Origin: Scedosporium boydii
Taxonomy: Eukaryota > Ascomycota > Sordariomycetes > Microascales > Microascaceae
Direction: 5' to 3'
DNA: 64,000 nucleotides
Assembly (NCBI GenBank): GCA_002221725.1
Contig: NJFT01000224.1
Location: 1-64,000, forward strand
The notes beneath the pieces were generated by a model. It was not told where the DNA came from, ran no database searches, and saw only the letters and a list, made by a program, of their open reading frames with translations. Positions 12,405-23,734 of the stretch are shown piece by piece. The position numbers were made by a program, and so were the translations under genes. Each line of letters opens with the position of its first letter. The stretch's first letter is position 1.

Positions 12405-13019
12405 TGCGTGTAGGCGATACGACGAAATGCAATACGGTGAGGGGGAAACAATGGGAGAAATAATGGCTTGTCATGGAGGGGTGTTTGAGTCTTTGAGGGA
12501 GGGAAAACACAAGAGGGGTATGACCAGGCTCTGGCATAACTGCTTGAAAATCGAGGCTGTTGGACGGATCCAATCCAATCAACGGAGTCACCCTCCGCCA
12601 CATGGCCGCATATCTCCCCCCAAAAGAGATATTTTGATCCTTTTCTATTTGAGACGCCGTTGGCCAGCGAAAGTGCTTGTGCCCCAAGAATAAGAACGGG
12701 TGCTTAGGATGGATAATCCAGGAATGATTGGGATATTAAGGCTTGGATATTCCCTGTAGGTAGATCATGCACACGCCTATTTTGCATAGATTACCTTCGG
12801 TGTCTTCTAATACGATACTGAGAACTGTGATTTTCTTCATTCGCTTGTCAATCGAGATCTGGCTTTCGAGAAATGGTGAGGATAGAGTGAAATGTTGCTT
12901 CTATCACGTGACCATATGTAGTTCCCAAGCGACACCCTCCGAAGCCGCAGAAACCCGATCAACTTAATTTCAACCTCGACTCGTCTCTCACCAGAGAGAG
13001 ACCATGCGCCCCAACCACC
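12405..13019. promoter_or_regulatory. Divergent intergenic region between STAND and carrier genes
   Basis: A 615-bp stretch holds both upstream regions. Short frames are present but none with recognisable protein sequence. No specific transcription-factor site could be assigned. Confidence 0.45.
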
Positions 13020-14354
13020 ATGCGTCGCACCGACGACGTCTCCAAATATGACCCGGACCTCGGCCTCCCGACCAACCCCCTCGACGGCGTCCTCGGGCCC
13101 GTCATCCCGCCCGACCATGTCCTCCCGGACAAGCAACCGCGCACCAACGCCGCGACAGCCGCCTCTGCCGCCTCCGTGCGCGCCCTAACGAGCCAGGCCA
13201 TCGCCTTCTACTTCCGCGCGCCGGCGAAATCCTTCTTCCGCACCCGCGTCGACTACCTCGCCTACGCGCGCGCCGTTCATCAGACACGAAGCGAGCTCCT
13301 CGCAGCACACCCGCCGACGACCTGGGCGGGAAAGATTAAAGGATGGTTAGGGGCCACGACGCCGGGGGTGCTGGCCTCGGCGGTGAGGCATCATGGGTGG
13401 AGCGTCATTCCTGATCAGATTTTGCCGCCTTTGATTGCGAATGTTGGCGTTGCTGCTGTGCTTTATACGAGTTATTTGCAGATTTTGGGCGCGTTACATG
13501 AGGAGAGCGGGAAGGGGAACAGGAGGGTGTATCCTCCTCCCGATCCATCTTATACGTTTACGGCGGGGTTCCTAGCTGGAGGGTTACAGAGCCTAGTTGC
13601 GGCACCTCTGGATGCTATCCAGGCGAGGTACGACCACCGCGACGTCATCTCTACGAATCCCAACGGAAGGCCGGCAAGTATGTGGGCGTTCAGTGCCACC
13701 AAGCTGCGCGAGATCGGCATGCGCGGCATCTTCGCGGGATGGGGCCTCTCATTCGTGAAGGACAGCTGCGGTTCCGCCGTTTTCTTCAGCACATTCGAGT
13801 ATATCAAAGCGCAAGGCTACTACAAGTTCGTGCGCTGGTACTACGAAGGCCTCGACGAGGACATCGTCGACACCCTGGCGCGCAAGAGGCCGCACAGCGA
13901 AGGCCTGCGCGTCATCCGCCCCCACTACGCCATCGAGCCGCTCTTCCTCCTCCTGGCCGGCGTCGGCGCCTCTGTCACGCAGCAGGTCCTCCTCCACCCG
14001 CTCAACCACATTCAATTCGAGCACTGGAACCACCTCGAGGATATCGACGAAAAGGCCCGGAAGCTGAGGAGCCAGCCCAAGACGGGCTCTTGGCTTGCGC
14101 GGCTCCGCTCTCGTATGTTTCGTACATATTACCGCGCCTATGGCGAGACGTGGGCTCAGTGCCTGTCCGAGGCGCGTTCGGAGGGCCGAGGGATCGTTAG
14201 TTGGTTGTATCGCGGGTTTTGGTGGAATACGATTCGGCAGGTGCCTAGTACGAGTGCGGGCCTCATCATATTCGAGCTGCTGCGGAGAAAGTACGGGCTG
14301 ACGCGGGATGAGGTGAGGATCACCAAGGATGGGTACGATATTCTGCTCTCTTAG
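13020..14354 (+). CDS. Mitochondrial carrier-like protein, divergent
   Basis: A single exon of 444 residues starts at ATG 13020 and ends with TAG. The region around residues 178-215 (FTAGFLAGGLQSLVAAPLDAIQARY) carries a mitochondrial carrier signature of the PxDxxxxR kind. The following segment GMRGIFAGWGLSFVKDSCGSAVFF matches the post-motif GxxGxxxGW...RD pattern with substitutions. A second, degraded signature, HPLNHIQ, lies near residue 326. Mitochondrial carriers exchange metabolites across the inner membrane with six helices in about 300 residues; this protein is longer and has imperfect signatures, so it may be a divergent or non-transporting member. The N-terminal ~60 residues are polar. 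It is divergent from the STAND gene. Confidence 0.75.
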   Translation: MRRTDDVSKYDPDLGLPTNPLDGVLGPVIPPDHVLPDKQPRTNAATAASAASVRALTSQAIAFYFRAPAKSFFRTRVDYLAYARAVHQTRSELLAAHPPTTWAGKIKGWLGATTPGVLASAVRHHGWSVIPDQILPPLIANVGVAAVLYTSYLQILGALHEESGKGNRRVYPPPDPSYTFTAGFLAGGLQSLVAAPLDAIQARYDHRDVISTNPNGRPASMWAFSATKLREIGMRGIFAGWGLSFVKDSCGSAVFFSTFEYIKAQGYYKFVRWYYEGLDEDIVDTLARKRPHSEGLRVIRPHYAIEPLFLLLAGVGASVTQQVLLHPLNHIQFEHWNHLEDIDEKARKLRSQPKTGSWLARLRSRMFRTYYRAYGETWAQCLSEARSEGRGIVSWLYRGFWWNTIRQVPSTSAGLIIFELLRRKYGLTRDEVRITKDGYDILLS

Positions 14355-16176
14355 TGGAAGGGATAGAGGGTATGGAGCATTTTGGGTTGGCGTTTAGCAT
14401 AGACGGTTCACTTTGGTGTTTTTGGAAGATTTGATTGCAATGTCTGTAGAACGACCACCAACTTAGGTTTGGTGAGTACTAGCAATTATTCTCTACTATT
14501 TCGAATTTTACAAGTACTTCGTACTGCCCTTCCCGTGCACTCGGTTGAGGCGACATTCGACCAAGAACCGCGTTATGATTGATTATGAGGGCAAAAACAT
14601 CTTGATCGAGGGCGATGGGCTGATTGGGCAGATTGGGCTGATTGATTGCACGAAGATGATCTGTTGACGCGATGCCAAGCATCAGCTTGATCATATTCAA
14701 TATCAGCAAGTCTTTGTCACCCAGAACCTTTCCATTTTCGTTCGAGAAGATTCATGCGGAAAAAATTGTTCTGCGCGGAGACTAAAACGGCAGTGACACC
14801 CAATCACGGAAGTCATTGGGTCTCTATCGCGGAGCCGATAGGTCGGGACCTGGCACCCTAATCATACTACCGACTGCAGACTGGCACACCTTGCATCTTT
14901 TGACGGAATGAAGCGAAAGTGTTTTCAAGTTGACCTCTCATGAGTGCCCCCGACTCCGACTCCGAAGCCATGTCGATGTCGCTCATCCCCTTTACACAGA
15001 TCCGATACCCGGTACCGCCCGCGTGGGGTGGGACGACCCTGGTGGGACGTTAATAGCGATCTTCGCTCTTTCGTGTCTCCGGACCCTTGCACGGCGCGGG
15101 ATTGAAGCGGCCGGTGCGTTCCCGTTACAGATGGAATACGAGGTAACACTGGCAACGCAATACTGCGGGGACCGAGCGTGGGACGGAGATGAGTTCAAGC
15201 TGCTCGACGAGTTTCGACCATTCTGCGCCTCTCTTGGCACGAAGACTCGAGTTGTGATTTTTGATATCCCGATAAAACTGGTTAGACAACGTCGAGCTCG
15301 AAGAATCGGGAACTAAAGTTTCACGACAGGGTACAACGAGGTACAAACCGCATCAGGCAAGGTTTTTGGGAAATCGATCCAGGCCTGGACTTGTGACTCG
15401 GGTTACTGAAGGGATGGTGGGGTCGATTGCCACCACCAATTTGTCTGAGTTTGTCTGGATTTGGCTGGGAGCACACTAAATCGCTATTTTTGGGAAACTT
15501 GCAACCCTGATAGTGGCCGGGTCTTCCCGATATGAGCAAAACAGCAATCTGGATTGCGACGATAAAGCAATGCCGAGGATACATGGAACCTGCGCCACTC
15601 TTAAGGGGATGCGAGGTACAAGTACAGAATGTGTATTTCACTATCCTAAATTATACCAAAATTTCAATGCCATCAAGGTGGCCGTTGTCGAGGATAGAGC
15701 TTACCGACGATGGTGGTAACAGACAAAGCGGTTTTGAGTTTATTGCACTTGATGCCAGGTGCACTCAGTGTGGCTGACATAATATTTTTTGCGGTCAAAG
15801 TCGGAGTCATCGAACAATGGCAACGGGACGCCGTCGCTCACATTTGTCGTTTGGGGAGACTTGGCGGGGTTACGTCGACGCATGTCACAAGTACCTCAGA
15901 GTCACTCAAGTATCGACCGAAGTACTCTTAGACTGGCCCTTAGAAAAATGCGCTCCCCCTCGAAAGAAAAAGCAGTTGAGACTACAAGTACCTCGTAGAT
16001 TTCCCGCTTGACCGACTCGAGCTTATTTGCACATCCAATTCTACCCGCAAGACACTCAGTCTGAAAAAGCACCTCTGTAGATCGTCTCCCTTAACTGTCG
16101 AACTGCTTGACTTTTCTTGCTCCCGATCACTCCACTTGCGCCGCAGTTGTTCGCCGATTCCGAGCACGCCACCAAA
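14355..16176. other. 1.8 kb intergenic region
   Basis: No convincing gene. An open frame at 14930-15316 (+, 128 residues) has no recognisable family and no supporting splice signals. The inverted repeat AGTAC-TTC-GTACT lies at 14513-14525. The end of the region is the leader of the ZIP transporter gene. Confidence 0.5.
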
Positions 16177-18036
16177 ATGAATCGCCCATCTCGCACCGAA
16201 GATGACATGCTCCATCCGAACTGGAACCAGAACCCGCCGTTCCTTGCCCCCGATTTGACTACCTGCGAGGACCTCAATGGAATTGCCAACTCGAGGATGT
16301 TGAAGAAAGCGTCTGGAGGATCGTTGGCTGCCTTTGGGTTATTGGAGAAACCTGGGCTACGTGCTGATTCTGACAGCGAAGCAGACGGGCGTAAGTCTTC
16401 GTTCTTGTCTCTCTCCTCCTCTTCCCTGTTTCAGTCCCTCCCGTACTCGCGCCTCCTCCGGGGGTCTGCGGGGAAGGGTATAAAGGTTCCCCGGAGAAGT
16501 AACTGACCGAATCAATCCCCTCTCTAGGTGTCTGCCTTCGTCTGGAGATTGTTCCTGTACAGGAACGTCTCCGCCGCCTAACACGCCAGTTTATCAAATC
16601 CAAGGCCTGGTCGTGGACCTGGTGGATCTTCTCCGTTCTAGCTACATCCTTCCTGCTGTCCTCGTTTGGTGTCGTTGCCGGAAACGGCAGCCCACCCCAG
16701 GCCCCCCCTACGACCCAGGGCACTCTAGCCCCGCGAACCCTCTCCAGGAGGGACGAGTGCGAAAATGGCGGCGTCAACCCCGAGGAATACAACGTGCCCC
16801 TGCACGTCGGAGCCCTGCTCATCATCATGTTCGTTTCCTCACTCGCCTGCGGCTTTCCCATGATTGCCCGGCGCTTCCCGGTCCTCAAGATCCCCGACGC
16901 CTTCTTCTTCGTCGTCCGGCACTTCGGCACCGGAGTGCTCATCGCCACGGCTTTCGTGCACCTCTTGCCCACCGCCTTCGTTTCCCTCGGAAACCCATGC
17001 CTCTCGGCTTTTTGGGTCACCGATTACCCCGCCATGCCCGGCGCTATTGCGCTGGGGGGCGTCTTCTTCGTCATCGTCATCGAGATGGTGTTTAGCCCTG
17101 CCCGTCACTTTTCGCATTGCGCACCCCCGGCTGCGGTCCTGCGACCCGTCGACGCGGACACGGCTTCGTCGGCCGGTAATAGGTCACGCACCTCTCTCGA
17201 CGATGATATCATTGAGCCCGACACTCGCAGCACCACGTCCCCCATCATCGCGATGAGAGACCGACGGATCGAGGACGGCGCAAACAATAACAGCAACAAC
17301 CCGCGCGATGACATCGTCCGACGCGATTCGGCCGACAAGGCCGTGCAGATTTCTTCACCCCTCGATGATGCCAACGCCGAGATTGGCTTCTCTGCTCGGT
17401 TTCTTACGCCCGAGCAGCGATTGAAGAAGGAAATCTTGCAGTGCGTTTTGCTTGAAATCGGCATTTTGTTTCATAGCGTTTTCATTGGTATGGCGCTTAG
17501 CGTGTCTGTTGGGAATGCTTTTATTGTCTTGTTGATTGCCATTGCCTTTCACCGTAAGTTATGAGTTATTCGTATTGCTTGTCATCTGGTTCCCACGGTC
17601 GCTAACGAAGGGAACAGAAACCTTCGAGGGTTTGGCTCTCGGATCCCGTATTGCTAATATCGACTGGACTGGTCACCCACATCGACCCTGGCTCATGGCT
17701 CTCGCCTATGGCCTCACGTAAGTGTTTTCTCTCCTATCAGTCGATGTAAAAGCCGTCCGCTAACGGTCCGACGACAGCACCCCTATCGGCCAAGCCATCG
17801 GCCTTGCAACTCATAGCCTCTACAACCCCGACTCTGCCTTCGGCCTCGTCCTCGTCGGAACCATGAACGCCATCTCCTCCGGCCTTCTCGTCTACGCCTC
17901 CCTCGTCGAGCTCCTTGCCGAAGATTTCCTCAGCGACGAAAGCTGGGAGGTACTCCGCGGCAAGAAGCGCGTCATTGCCTGCCTTATCGTCTTTGCGGGC
18001 GCCTTTTTGATGGGCCTCGTCGGCGCATGGGCTTAA
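16177..18036 (+). CDS. ZIP-family zinc/iron transporter
   Basis: Four exons: 16177-16390, 16528-17553, 17618-17717 and 17778-18036; 532 residues. An in-frame ATG also exists at 16117; 16177 is chosen because it follows CACCAAA. An N-terminal hydrophobic helix (about residues 98-120) could be a signal anchor. The ZIP core begins VPLHVGALLIIMF and includes HFGTGVLIATAFVHLLP. After a long polar cytosolic loop comes EIGILFHSVFIGMALS. The splice at 17553/17618 rebuilds the essential HQTFEGLALG metal-site motif, which confirms the intron. The C-terminus is hydrophobic and ends GLVGAWA, typical of the family. ZIP proteins import Zn2+ or Fe2+ into the cytosol from outside or from a vacuole. The conserved histidines of helices IV and V are present; the metal and membrane are not determined. 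Confidence 0.92.
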
Positions 18037-19209
18037 GAAATCCTGCATTTCCACTAAGGATTGCTATTCTCTTTATGCCGTGGAATGCTGAAGTGGCGTT
18101 GCTACCTTGGGCTGTCTGCTGGTATCCTGATTCTTAGTGCTACTACCTGGCCTTGCTGGCTGCATTTGCTAGGACCACATGATTGACGTGCTTGGAAGAG
18201 TTTAACCACTTTCCGTTTGCGATTTCTTATTTTCTTTCTTCTCTCTTTTTGCTGTTCTCATTTTTTTTCTTATATTTTTCCTCTTTGACAGATCTTTCTT
18301 ACGGAAAGTTATGGTATTCTAGAAGTCACCTTGCCGGTCTAGGGAGCTATCTTGATCCATATAGATCGTGGCCTTCAACAGTTCCACGAGGGGGTTCGGG
18401 TTCAAGGGTATGAGTTGCTTTGTTTGCTTTACTTTGGATTTGGGTTATATAGGCATCGCCTCTAGTTCCGACTCTTCGAGTCGGATTAACCATCTATAGG
18501 GATGGGAATACAAAAAGCGGGAAGGACCAATTTCTTCCTGCTGCGATGGCTTCCCCGTTGTGTTTTTCTTGGAATCAGACCCAAAGTATTGAGATCGTAT
18601 GAATCATCATTTGAGCGTTTCATTTCCTCGTACCTTTGTACTGAGGGTGGAGATGGTTTGAGTGCTAGATTTACCCCTGGCAGCGTCACCATAAGTCAAT
18701 GCAGCGGTGATTCGCCCTGAACCTAACCCAACTTTGTGCCCGCGTCAGCGGCGTTCAAAGCCTATGATCGCTGACCTATACGAAGTACTGGCCAAGTTAT
18801 TAACACCTAGCGCGTGCGTCGGCGAGCCCCTGGCCTGAGTCTGGCACTTGGCGTTTGGACCATTTCCCCCTGCAACGCTCACTCCTTCCCCGCCATTTCT
18901 CCCACGAATCATCACGTCACCTCGCCTTAATGGTATCTCCCCCGCCCCTTTGTTTCCCGACACTACTGCTAGCCTTACAGCCCCAACCAACGCCCTATGA
19001 TTCATCACATCGATCAATCTAATCCAATCGACTCACCAACCTAGCGACGCCCTCCTCTTATCAACGACTCGCCCAGCCCGAAGCCAAACTTCCTCGGGCT
19101 TCCTCTTCATCCCTCCACATCCTCGACATCCATTCTCCCCGAATTTCAATCCAACCTCAGCTTCATCACCCATCCATCCTCAAACGCCGACGCACACTCA
19201 CAAACAACA
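18037..19209. other. 1.2 kb intergenic region
   Basis: Holds the 3' UTR of the ZIP gene (a pyrimidine-rich T/C tract near 18220-18290) and a C/T-rich leader (19020-19209) of the next gene. A TACGAAGTACT palindrome lies at 18779-18789. No gene seen. Confidence 0.5.
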
Positions 19210-20427
19210 ATGCCAGACATCAACACCCTCCCAGGCTCGTCCACCCACTCCCGCACCGCCTCAAGGCGCGCCTCGACAAACCCAATGCCACCCCCTCCGA
19301 TCCCAACGTCCCCCTCTGTGAACATCCTGCCCTCGAACCAAAATGCGGTCGCCGGCGGACAGATTCCGTCGCCGCTGCCCTCGCCGCAGATGTATCAGCC
19401 CGCACAAGCAGCGGTGCCCTTCGCGAGCGTCGAGTCGCTTTCCGGCCCCGGACCGTTGCGTCATCCTAGGCCGTTGACTGCTGCTGAGTTGCATCAGCAA
19501 TTAGAGCGTGAGCAGGAAGCTGTGGTAAGTATTGGCGGGGACATAAATCTACTGGCTCTAGTCACAGAGAGATAACTACAATATACTAATTCAAGCGGCC
19601 CTTAGGTCAACCGTCTAACACGCGAACTCGCCCTGCTCCGCGCAGCGCAAAACGCCTCCGTCGTCTCAAACGCATCATCCACCTCCGCCAGCGCAACCGG
19701 GCCCGAAAACACGCCAACTCCAGGCACAGCAGACACGCATCTCCTCTCTGGGGCAGGCTACTCGTTCCCCACCCCCCGCCACCACCGAACATCCTCCAAC
19801 ACCAGCGCCCGCAGCCAAACAGCAGCCCTCCTCAGCACCTCCGCCGACGCTCGCCGGCCCTTCCACCCACCCCCTCCCCACGACCTCTCGCGCCACAGCA
19901 GCGTATCCCACCGCAGCAGGACAAGTTCCCCCGGTCCGCAAAACGTCCACCTCGGCGACGGGTCGCTGCACTATCTCCAGCAACAACGCGTCCCGCATGC
20001 CTCTGTGACGGGGAGCTCCGTGGCCGCGACGCCCGGTAGCGCGGCAGGCGAGCCGCCGTATTCTCCCGGGATGATACAGGGCACGGCGAGGTATGAGGAG
20101 ACGGCGTTTTATAGGTCGGAGTTGGAGGTGGCGAAGAGGGAGAATGAGGTGCTCAAGAGGAGGATTAGGGAGTTGGAGAGGATGGTGAGGGAGAGGAGGG
20201 CGAGTGATGCGGGTTCCTCGAGGCAGAGGAGCGAGAGCGTTAGTACGGTTGCGAGCGTTAATGTTTCGGGGGGTGTTGGTGGCGGTGTTGGGATCGCTGG
20301 GCCAAGGGAGGGAGGGAGGGCGGCGGAGAGGGATAGGGGGGGTAGTATTGCGGGGAGTGTTGCTGTTGGTGTGCCTGAAGAGGAGCTCAAGGTTGGGGAG
20401 AGTGCCTCTAGTGCCGGGCTTCGTTGA
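19210..20427 (+). CDS. Ser/Pro-rich protein with C-terminal coiled coil, unknown function
   Basis: Two exons, 19210-19524 and 19606-20427 (phase 0), give 378 residues. The intron contains a CTAAT branch site. The start lies in CAACAATGCC, a good fungal initiation context. The protein is low-complexity and rich in Ser, Pro and Ala. It has one short helix (AAELHQQLEREQEAVVNRLTRELALLR) spanning the splice junction and a second, longer coiled coil (YRSELEVAKRENEVLKRRIRELERMVRERR) near residues 265-300. The rest looks disordered and rich in possible phosphorylation sites. The exon junction restores a continuous heptad pattern, which supports the model. No enzymatic domain is visible; a scaffold or regulatory role is only a guess. 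Confidence 0.75.
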
Positions 20428-21322
20428 AATATTGGAATCGTGAAAGTATTGGCGAGGTGGGGGCGTCAGTGAGGATCACGGTGGATGGACCACACGTTGG
20501 GATTTCGGGATTATCACTCCGCTTTCATGTTTTGTGTTTGGGCGGTTCGGCGTTGGGGATACTGGGATGGATCAATGGGCTACGAGAGCAATGACTAGTA
20601 TTGATTTTGGACGAAAAAGAGTCCCCATGGTGATAATTGACAAGTTCTCTCTTGGCTACTTGCTCTTTCTACATATGTGGCTGGTGATATCTTAGAGGCC
20701 CGACCCCATGGTCCTTAGAATCGAGGTCCGGGCCAGTCTAACATCAACTTAGCTCGACAGACTCCGAACGCAGATTTCATTTCCATATTCTAGGAGAAGG
20801 CTAAGAGTTCCTATTTCTCAAAAGTAACGCCTGGAAACCAGAAAAATCAGCACAGGTTCCACGAGAACCTTGGAAAAAGAATATCGGACCGTCGATTGCA
20901 ACCGAGGGTAAATAAATTGTCTATTTTTACTGACACATGTTCAACTCTTTCCTCGAGTGCACAATGCTTCTATATCAGCATTATTCTCCCTTTATAGTCG
21001 ACGAGCGAGCTGCCAGAAGGTGCAACCCTCGAGCCAATCTTCAGTCTTCATTTTCCTTCCTCCCCCACAAGCAAGGCCAACATCAAATGCCATGGCGGCC
21101 AAAAATGCAGCCCGCAGCCCTGCCATGAAACCATTCGAGCCACGCCTCCCCGAAATAATACCGTTGGCTGTTGGTTCCCGCAGCTCAAATCAGGCAACCA
21201 GCACGAGGTCTTTGTTCCCCCTTCCCTTCCCTTCGCCGGCCCAAGAATGAGATCCCGCAAAGCCTTGTTTCTTTCCGATACCCCTCCGAACTCAAACGAC
21301 CTACGAGGTATGTTCCTCACCA
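20428..21322. other. 0.9 kb intergenic region
   Basis: 3' flank of the coiled-coil gene and 5' flank of the next gene. Short plus-strand frames at 20957-21250 are open but carry no recognisable sequence. A 5' exon of the next gene here cannot be excluded. Confidence 0.4.
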
Positions 21323-22315
21323 ATGTCTTTCGCAGGGAAGATTTTCTGGCTGCCGAAAGAAGGCGAAATCGATCCGGCCTTCAATCCGGGCCTTAAGGGT
21401 TGTTATGACCACCCCGTTGTGGTGCTCTCCGCCAAAGCAGACGAAGAGGGCAAGGTGGTTATACTCATCGTAAGCTGGACATCATTGACGCCGCTCCGTT
21501 TCGCGGTCTGTAACTGGATACTAATGAGGAAACAAAAATCATAGATGACATCGTTCGATAGCACAGACCTCAACGAACGGCACCCGCCCGACGAGCGAAA
21601 CATGAAAATCCGGGCCGAGCACCTGCCGATACACCCATGCCGGCCCCACCCGGACAACCGTATTCTTTTGCACTTAGCGCCGCAATGCCGAATGCTATCG
21701 AAAGAATCATACGTTAAGACTGGGCAGAAGCATTCGGTGCACTTCTGTATTCTATCAAGGTATAACCCCAGAAGTCGCAGCGAATTCGTGCTTAGTGAGA
21801 AGTCGTACTCCAAGTTGGTTAGGCACTGCGGCTTCATTCCAGAGGCAACCAAGAACCAAGAGATTACTTCGGAGGCTCTTGCCCATCCAGGTCCGAGTCC
21901 GCCACCAAGTCCACCGGGTCCGCCAAGTCAACAGCCACATCTACAGAGGCACGAGAGGCTCGTCGACCGCGAAGCAGCAGGTGTTCGCGGCTATGGGACT
22001 ACCATGCGCGCAGTCACACAGCAGCAGCCACAAACTGCGTTCCTTTCACAATATCCTCCACCGAACTCTGAATTGGATGGAACTGCGACGCGCAATTCAT
22101 CTGAGCGCTATTTCAACTTCGTGAAACAGCTGGGCCTTTTGGTTTTTTGCCTGTTGGTTTTGTTGATCTTGCTTGCGCTGGGGAAAGGCATATATTGGGG
22201 GGTAACTAAGTTCCTTACACTGGTGAGGATAGTTGCCGAATATGCGGTGATGATCTGGGATATGATATCGAAATTGATTGAGAGAATGCGAGATTGGGCG
22301 CCAGGACTTATCTGA
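21323..22315 (+). CDS. Fungal protein of unknown function with C-terminal membrane segment
   Basis: Two exons, 21323-21469 and 21545-22315 (phase 0), give 305 residues. The N-terminal ~150 residues form an ordered domain that begins KIFWLPKEGEID and contains GCYDHPVVVLS. I have the impression that this block recurs in uncharacterised fungal proteins, but I cannot name a family. The middle is Pro/Gln-rich (SPPPSPPGPPSQQP). A strong hydrophobic helix (LGLLVFCLLVLLILLALG) lies near residues 245-265 and is followed by an amphipathic tail, so the protein is probably C-terminally anchored in a membrane. The start is uncertain: ATG 21323 overlaps an acceptor-like CGCAG, and an upstream ATG at 21247 would need an impossibly short 28-bp intron. 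Confidence 0.65.
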
Positions 22316-22837
22316 TCTATTTGATGCCATCATGGCCGGCATCTCCCGGGCAGAGGTTACGACTATCTACCAGGTTACGGATTTGATCAAGGTTTGGCCT
22401 GCCTTTATCTGTTCTATTTGAAAAGCAGTTTCCACAGCTCGCATCTAGTATTCTTTTCGGAATTCAATTCACTGGCAATGGCTCTGGATGCGATCTAATG
22501 ACCTGTGACTTCATCACCACTGATATGTCCGACCTGCCCATCTCTGAACGGAAACGGAAGCTGCTTCCCGACCATTGATGGGGTATGTCAATTGGAGTAA
22601 GATAATGATTCAGCTTCGTTCTGTGACACGGCGCATCTAAATATACCAAGTGGTTGATAAAATCGGGATCATCAACATAAAGCATGGCTCCTTCTGCATC
22701 ATCGTATTTCAATAATATCACCATGGCACCACCAGACACAGCTAACTACAGCTCTAGGTGTAATTAGGTAAGCATGTTTTAGCCACTCGTCCAGTAATCC
22801 GCCGTCCTCCCCTACTCCTTTTAACATCAGGGTTGAT
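22316..22837. other. Intergenic, nothing certain
   Basis: A minus-strand frame of 91 residues at 22464-22739 has protein-like composition (DDPDFINHLVYLDAPCH) but no recognised family or flanking support. Otherwise empty. Confidence 0.35.
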
Positions 22838-23734
22838 ATGCAGGACTATCCCGATGTCGTCGCCTCCAATGGAGCCTACCTCGTCACCCGACCAAATACG
22901 CCAGATCACAACCGCCCCCGAAACCCAGAGCTCGCAATCAAAGAATTCGCGGCCGAACTCACATCAAGGCTAGAGAGTTTCCTTCGAGGGCAAGAAATCC
23001 GGCGGAGGAAATACGGGGATGTGGCTTTCAAGTATCTCCCCCGACACACGCCGCCCGAGCTAGTCGAAAAGCGCAAGCAAGAGCTCGACAGGCTCTACGA
23101 AATCTGGGACGCGCCTTCGCCCCCGACTGACAGCGAGGAGGCTCAGGAGAGGAGCAGGGAGATCGAAATGATCTTGCGTAAACCGAAACTGAAAACCTGT
23201 CTGGACCAGTTCGATATCGTCGCGTCCAATGGAGCCTACCTCGTCACTCGACCAAATACCCCTGATCATAGTCGCCCCCGGGACCCGGAAGCCGCGAGAC
23301 AAGAATTCTCAGCCACTGTCACTGAAAAACTGGAGCTGGTCCTCGAGACCCAAGAATTCCGACGGAAGAAATATGGAGATGCTGCGTTCGAATATCTCCC
23401 GCGGTATACGCCACCCGATGTGATAGAGAAATACGATACAGAGATCGAGAGGCTTTACGAACTCTGGGATGCTCCTTTGCCGCCGAGTGATAGTGAGGAG
23501 GCTTGAGAGAGAGAGAAGGAGATTGTGGAGATCATGTTCAAGCCGCAGTCAGAAGCCCCGAAAGAACTGCTATCAGCTGATCAATCCGCTTGTGCCAGCC
23601 AGTCTAAAATACCCATGTCTGCGTCAGATGCCACAACGGCGCGAGGGAAGAAACGACGATCTTCGGACGCAACGGTGGGATTCGAGACGCAATCTAGGAA
23701 TAAGAAAGCTCGGAATATGCCAGAGATTCCCTGA
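22838..23734 (+). pseudogene. Internally duplicated gene of unknown function interrupted by in-frame TGA
   Basis: The frame from ATG 22838 encodes 222 residues to a TGA at 23504-23506, then stays open in the same frame for 75 more codons to TGA 23732-23734. The protein is two copies of a ~120-residue unit (period 360 bp): unit A starts at 22851 and unit B at 23211, each opening with VASNGAYLVTRPNTPDH and ending WDAP..P.DSEEA. In unit A the residue after SEEA is Gln (CAG). At the same place in unit B stands the TGA, and the matching continuation EREKEIVEIM follows it. The tail contains two basic clusters, GKKRR and NKKAR, that look like a nuclear localisation signal. The TGA is therefore probably a nonsense mutation (or assembly error) that removes the tail. 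The family is unknown to me; the unit is rich in Arg, Glu and Pro and has no cysteines of note. Confidence 0.7.
22851..23570 (+). repeat. 360-bp tandem duplication inside the gene
   Basis: The two direct units, 22851-23210 and 23211-23570, align without a gap at their start; the first ~60 bases are nearly identical and later parts are more diverged. Both keep the same frame. Confidence 0.85.

Noticed and set aside
14930..15316. 128-codon plus-strand frame
   Set aside because: No family resemblance; sequence is crossed by open frames on the other strand and lacks a good start context.
21308..21335. Possible intron joining an upstream ATG (21247) to KIFWLPKEGE
   Set aside because: Phases fit, but the intron would be only 28 bp, too short for fungal splicing.
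22464..22739. 91-codon minus-strand frame
   Set aside because: Protein-like in part but without family, neighbours or splice evidence; kept only as a remark on the intergenic region.
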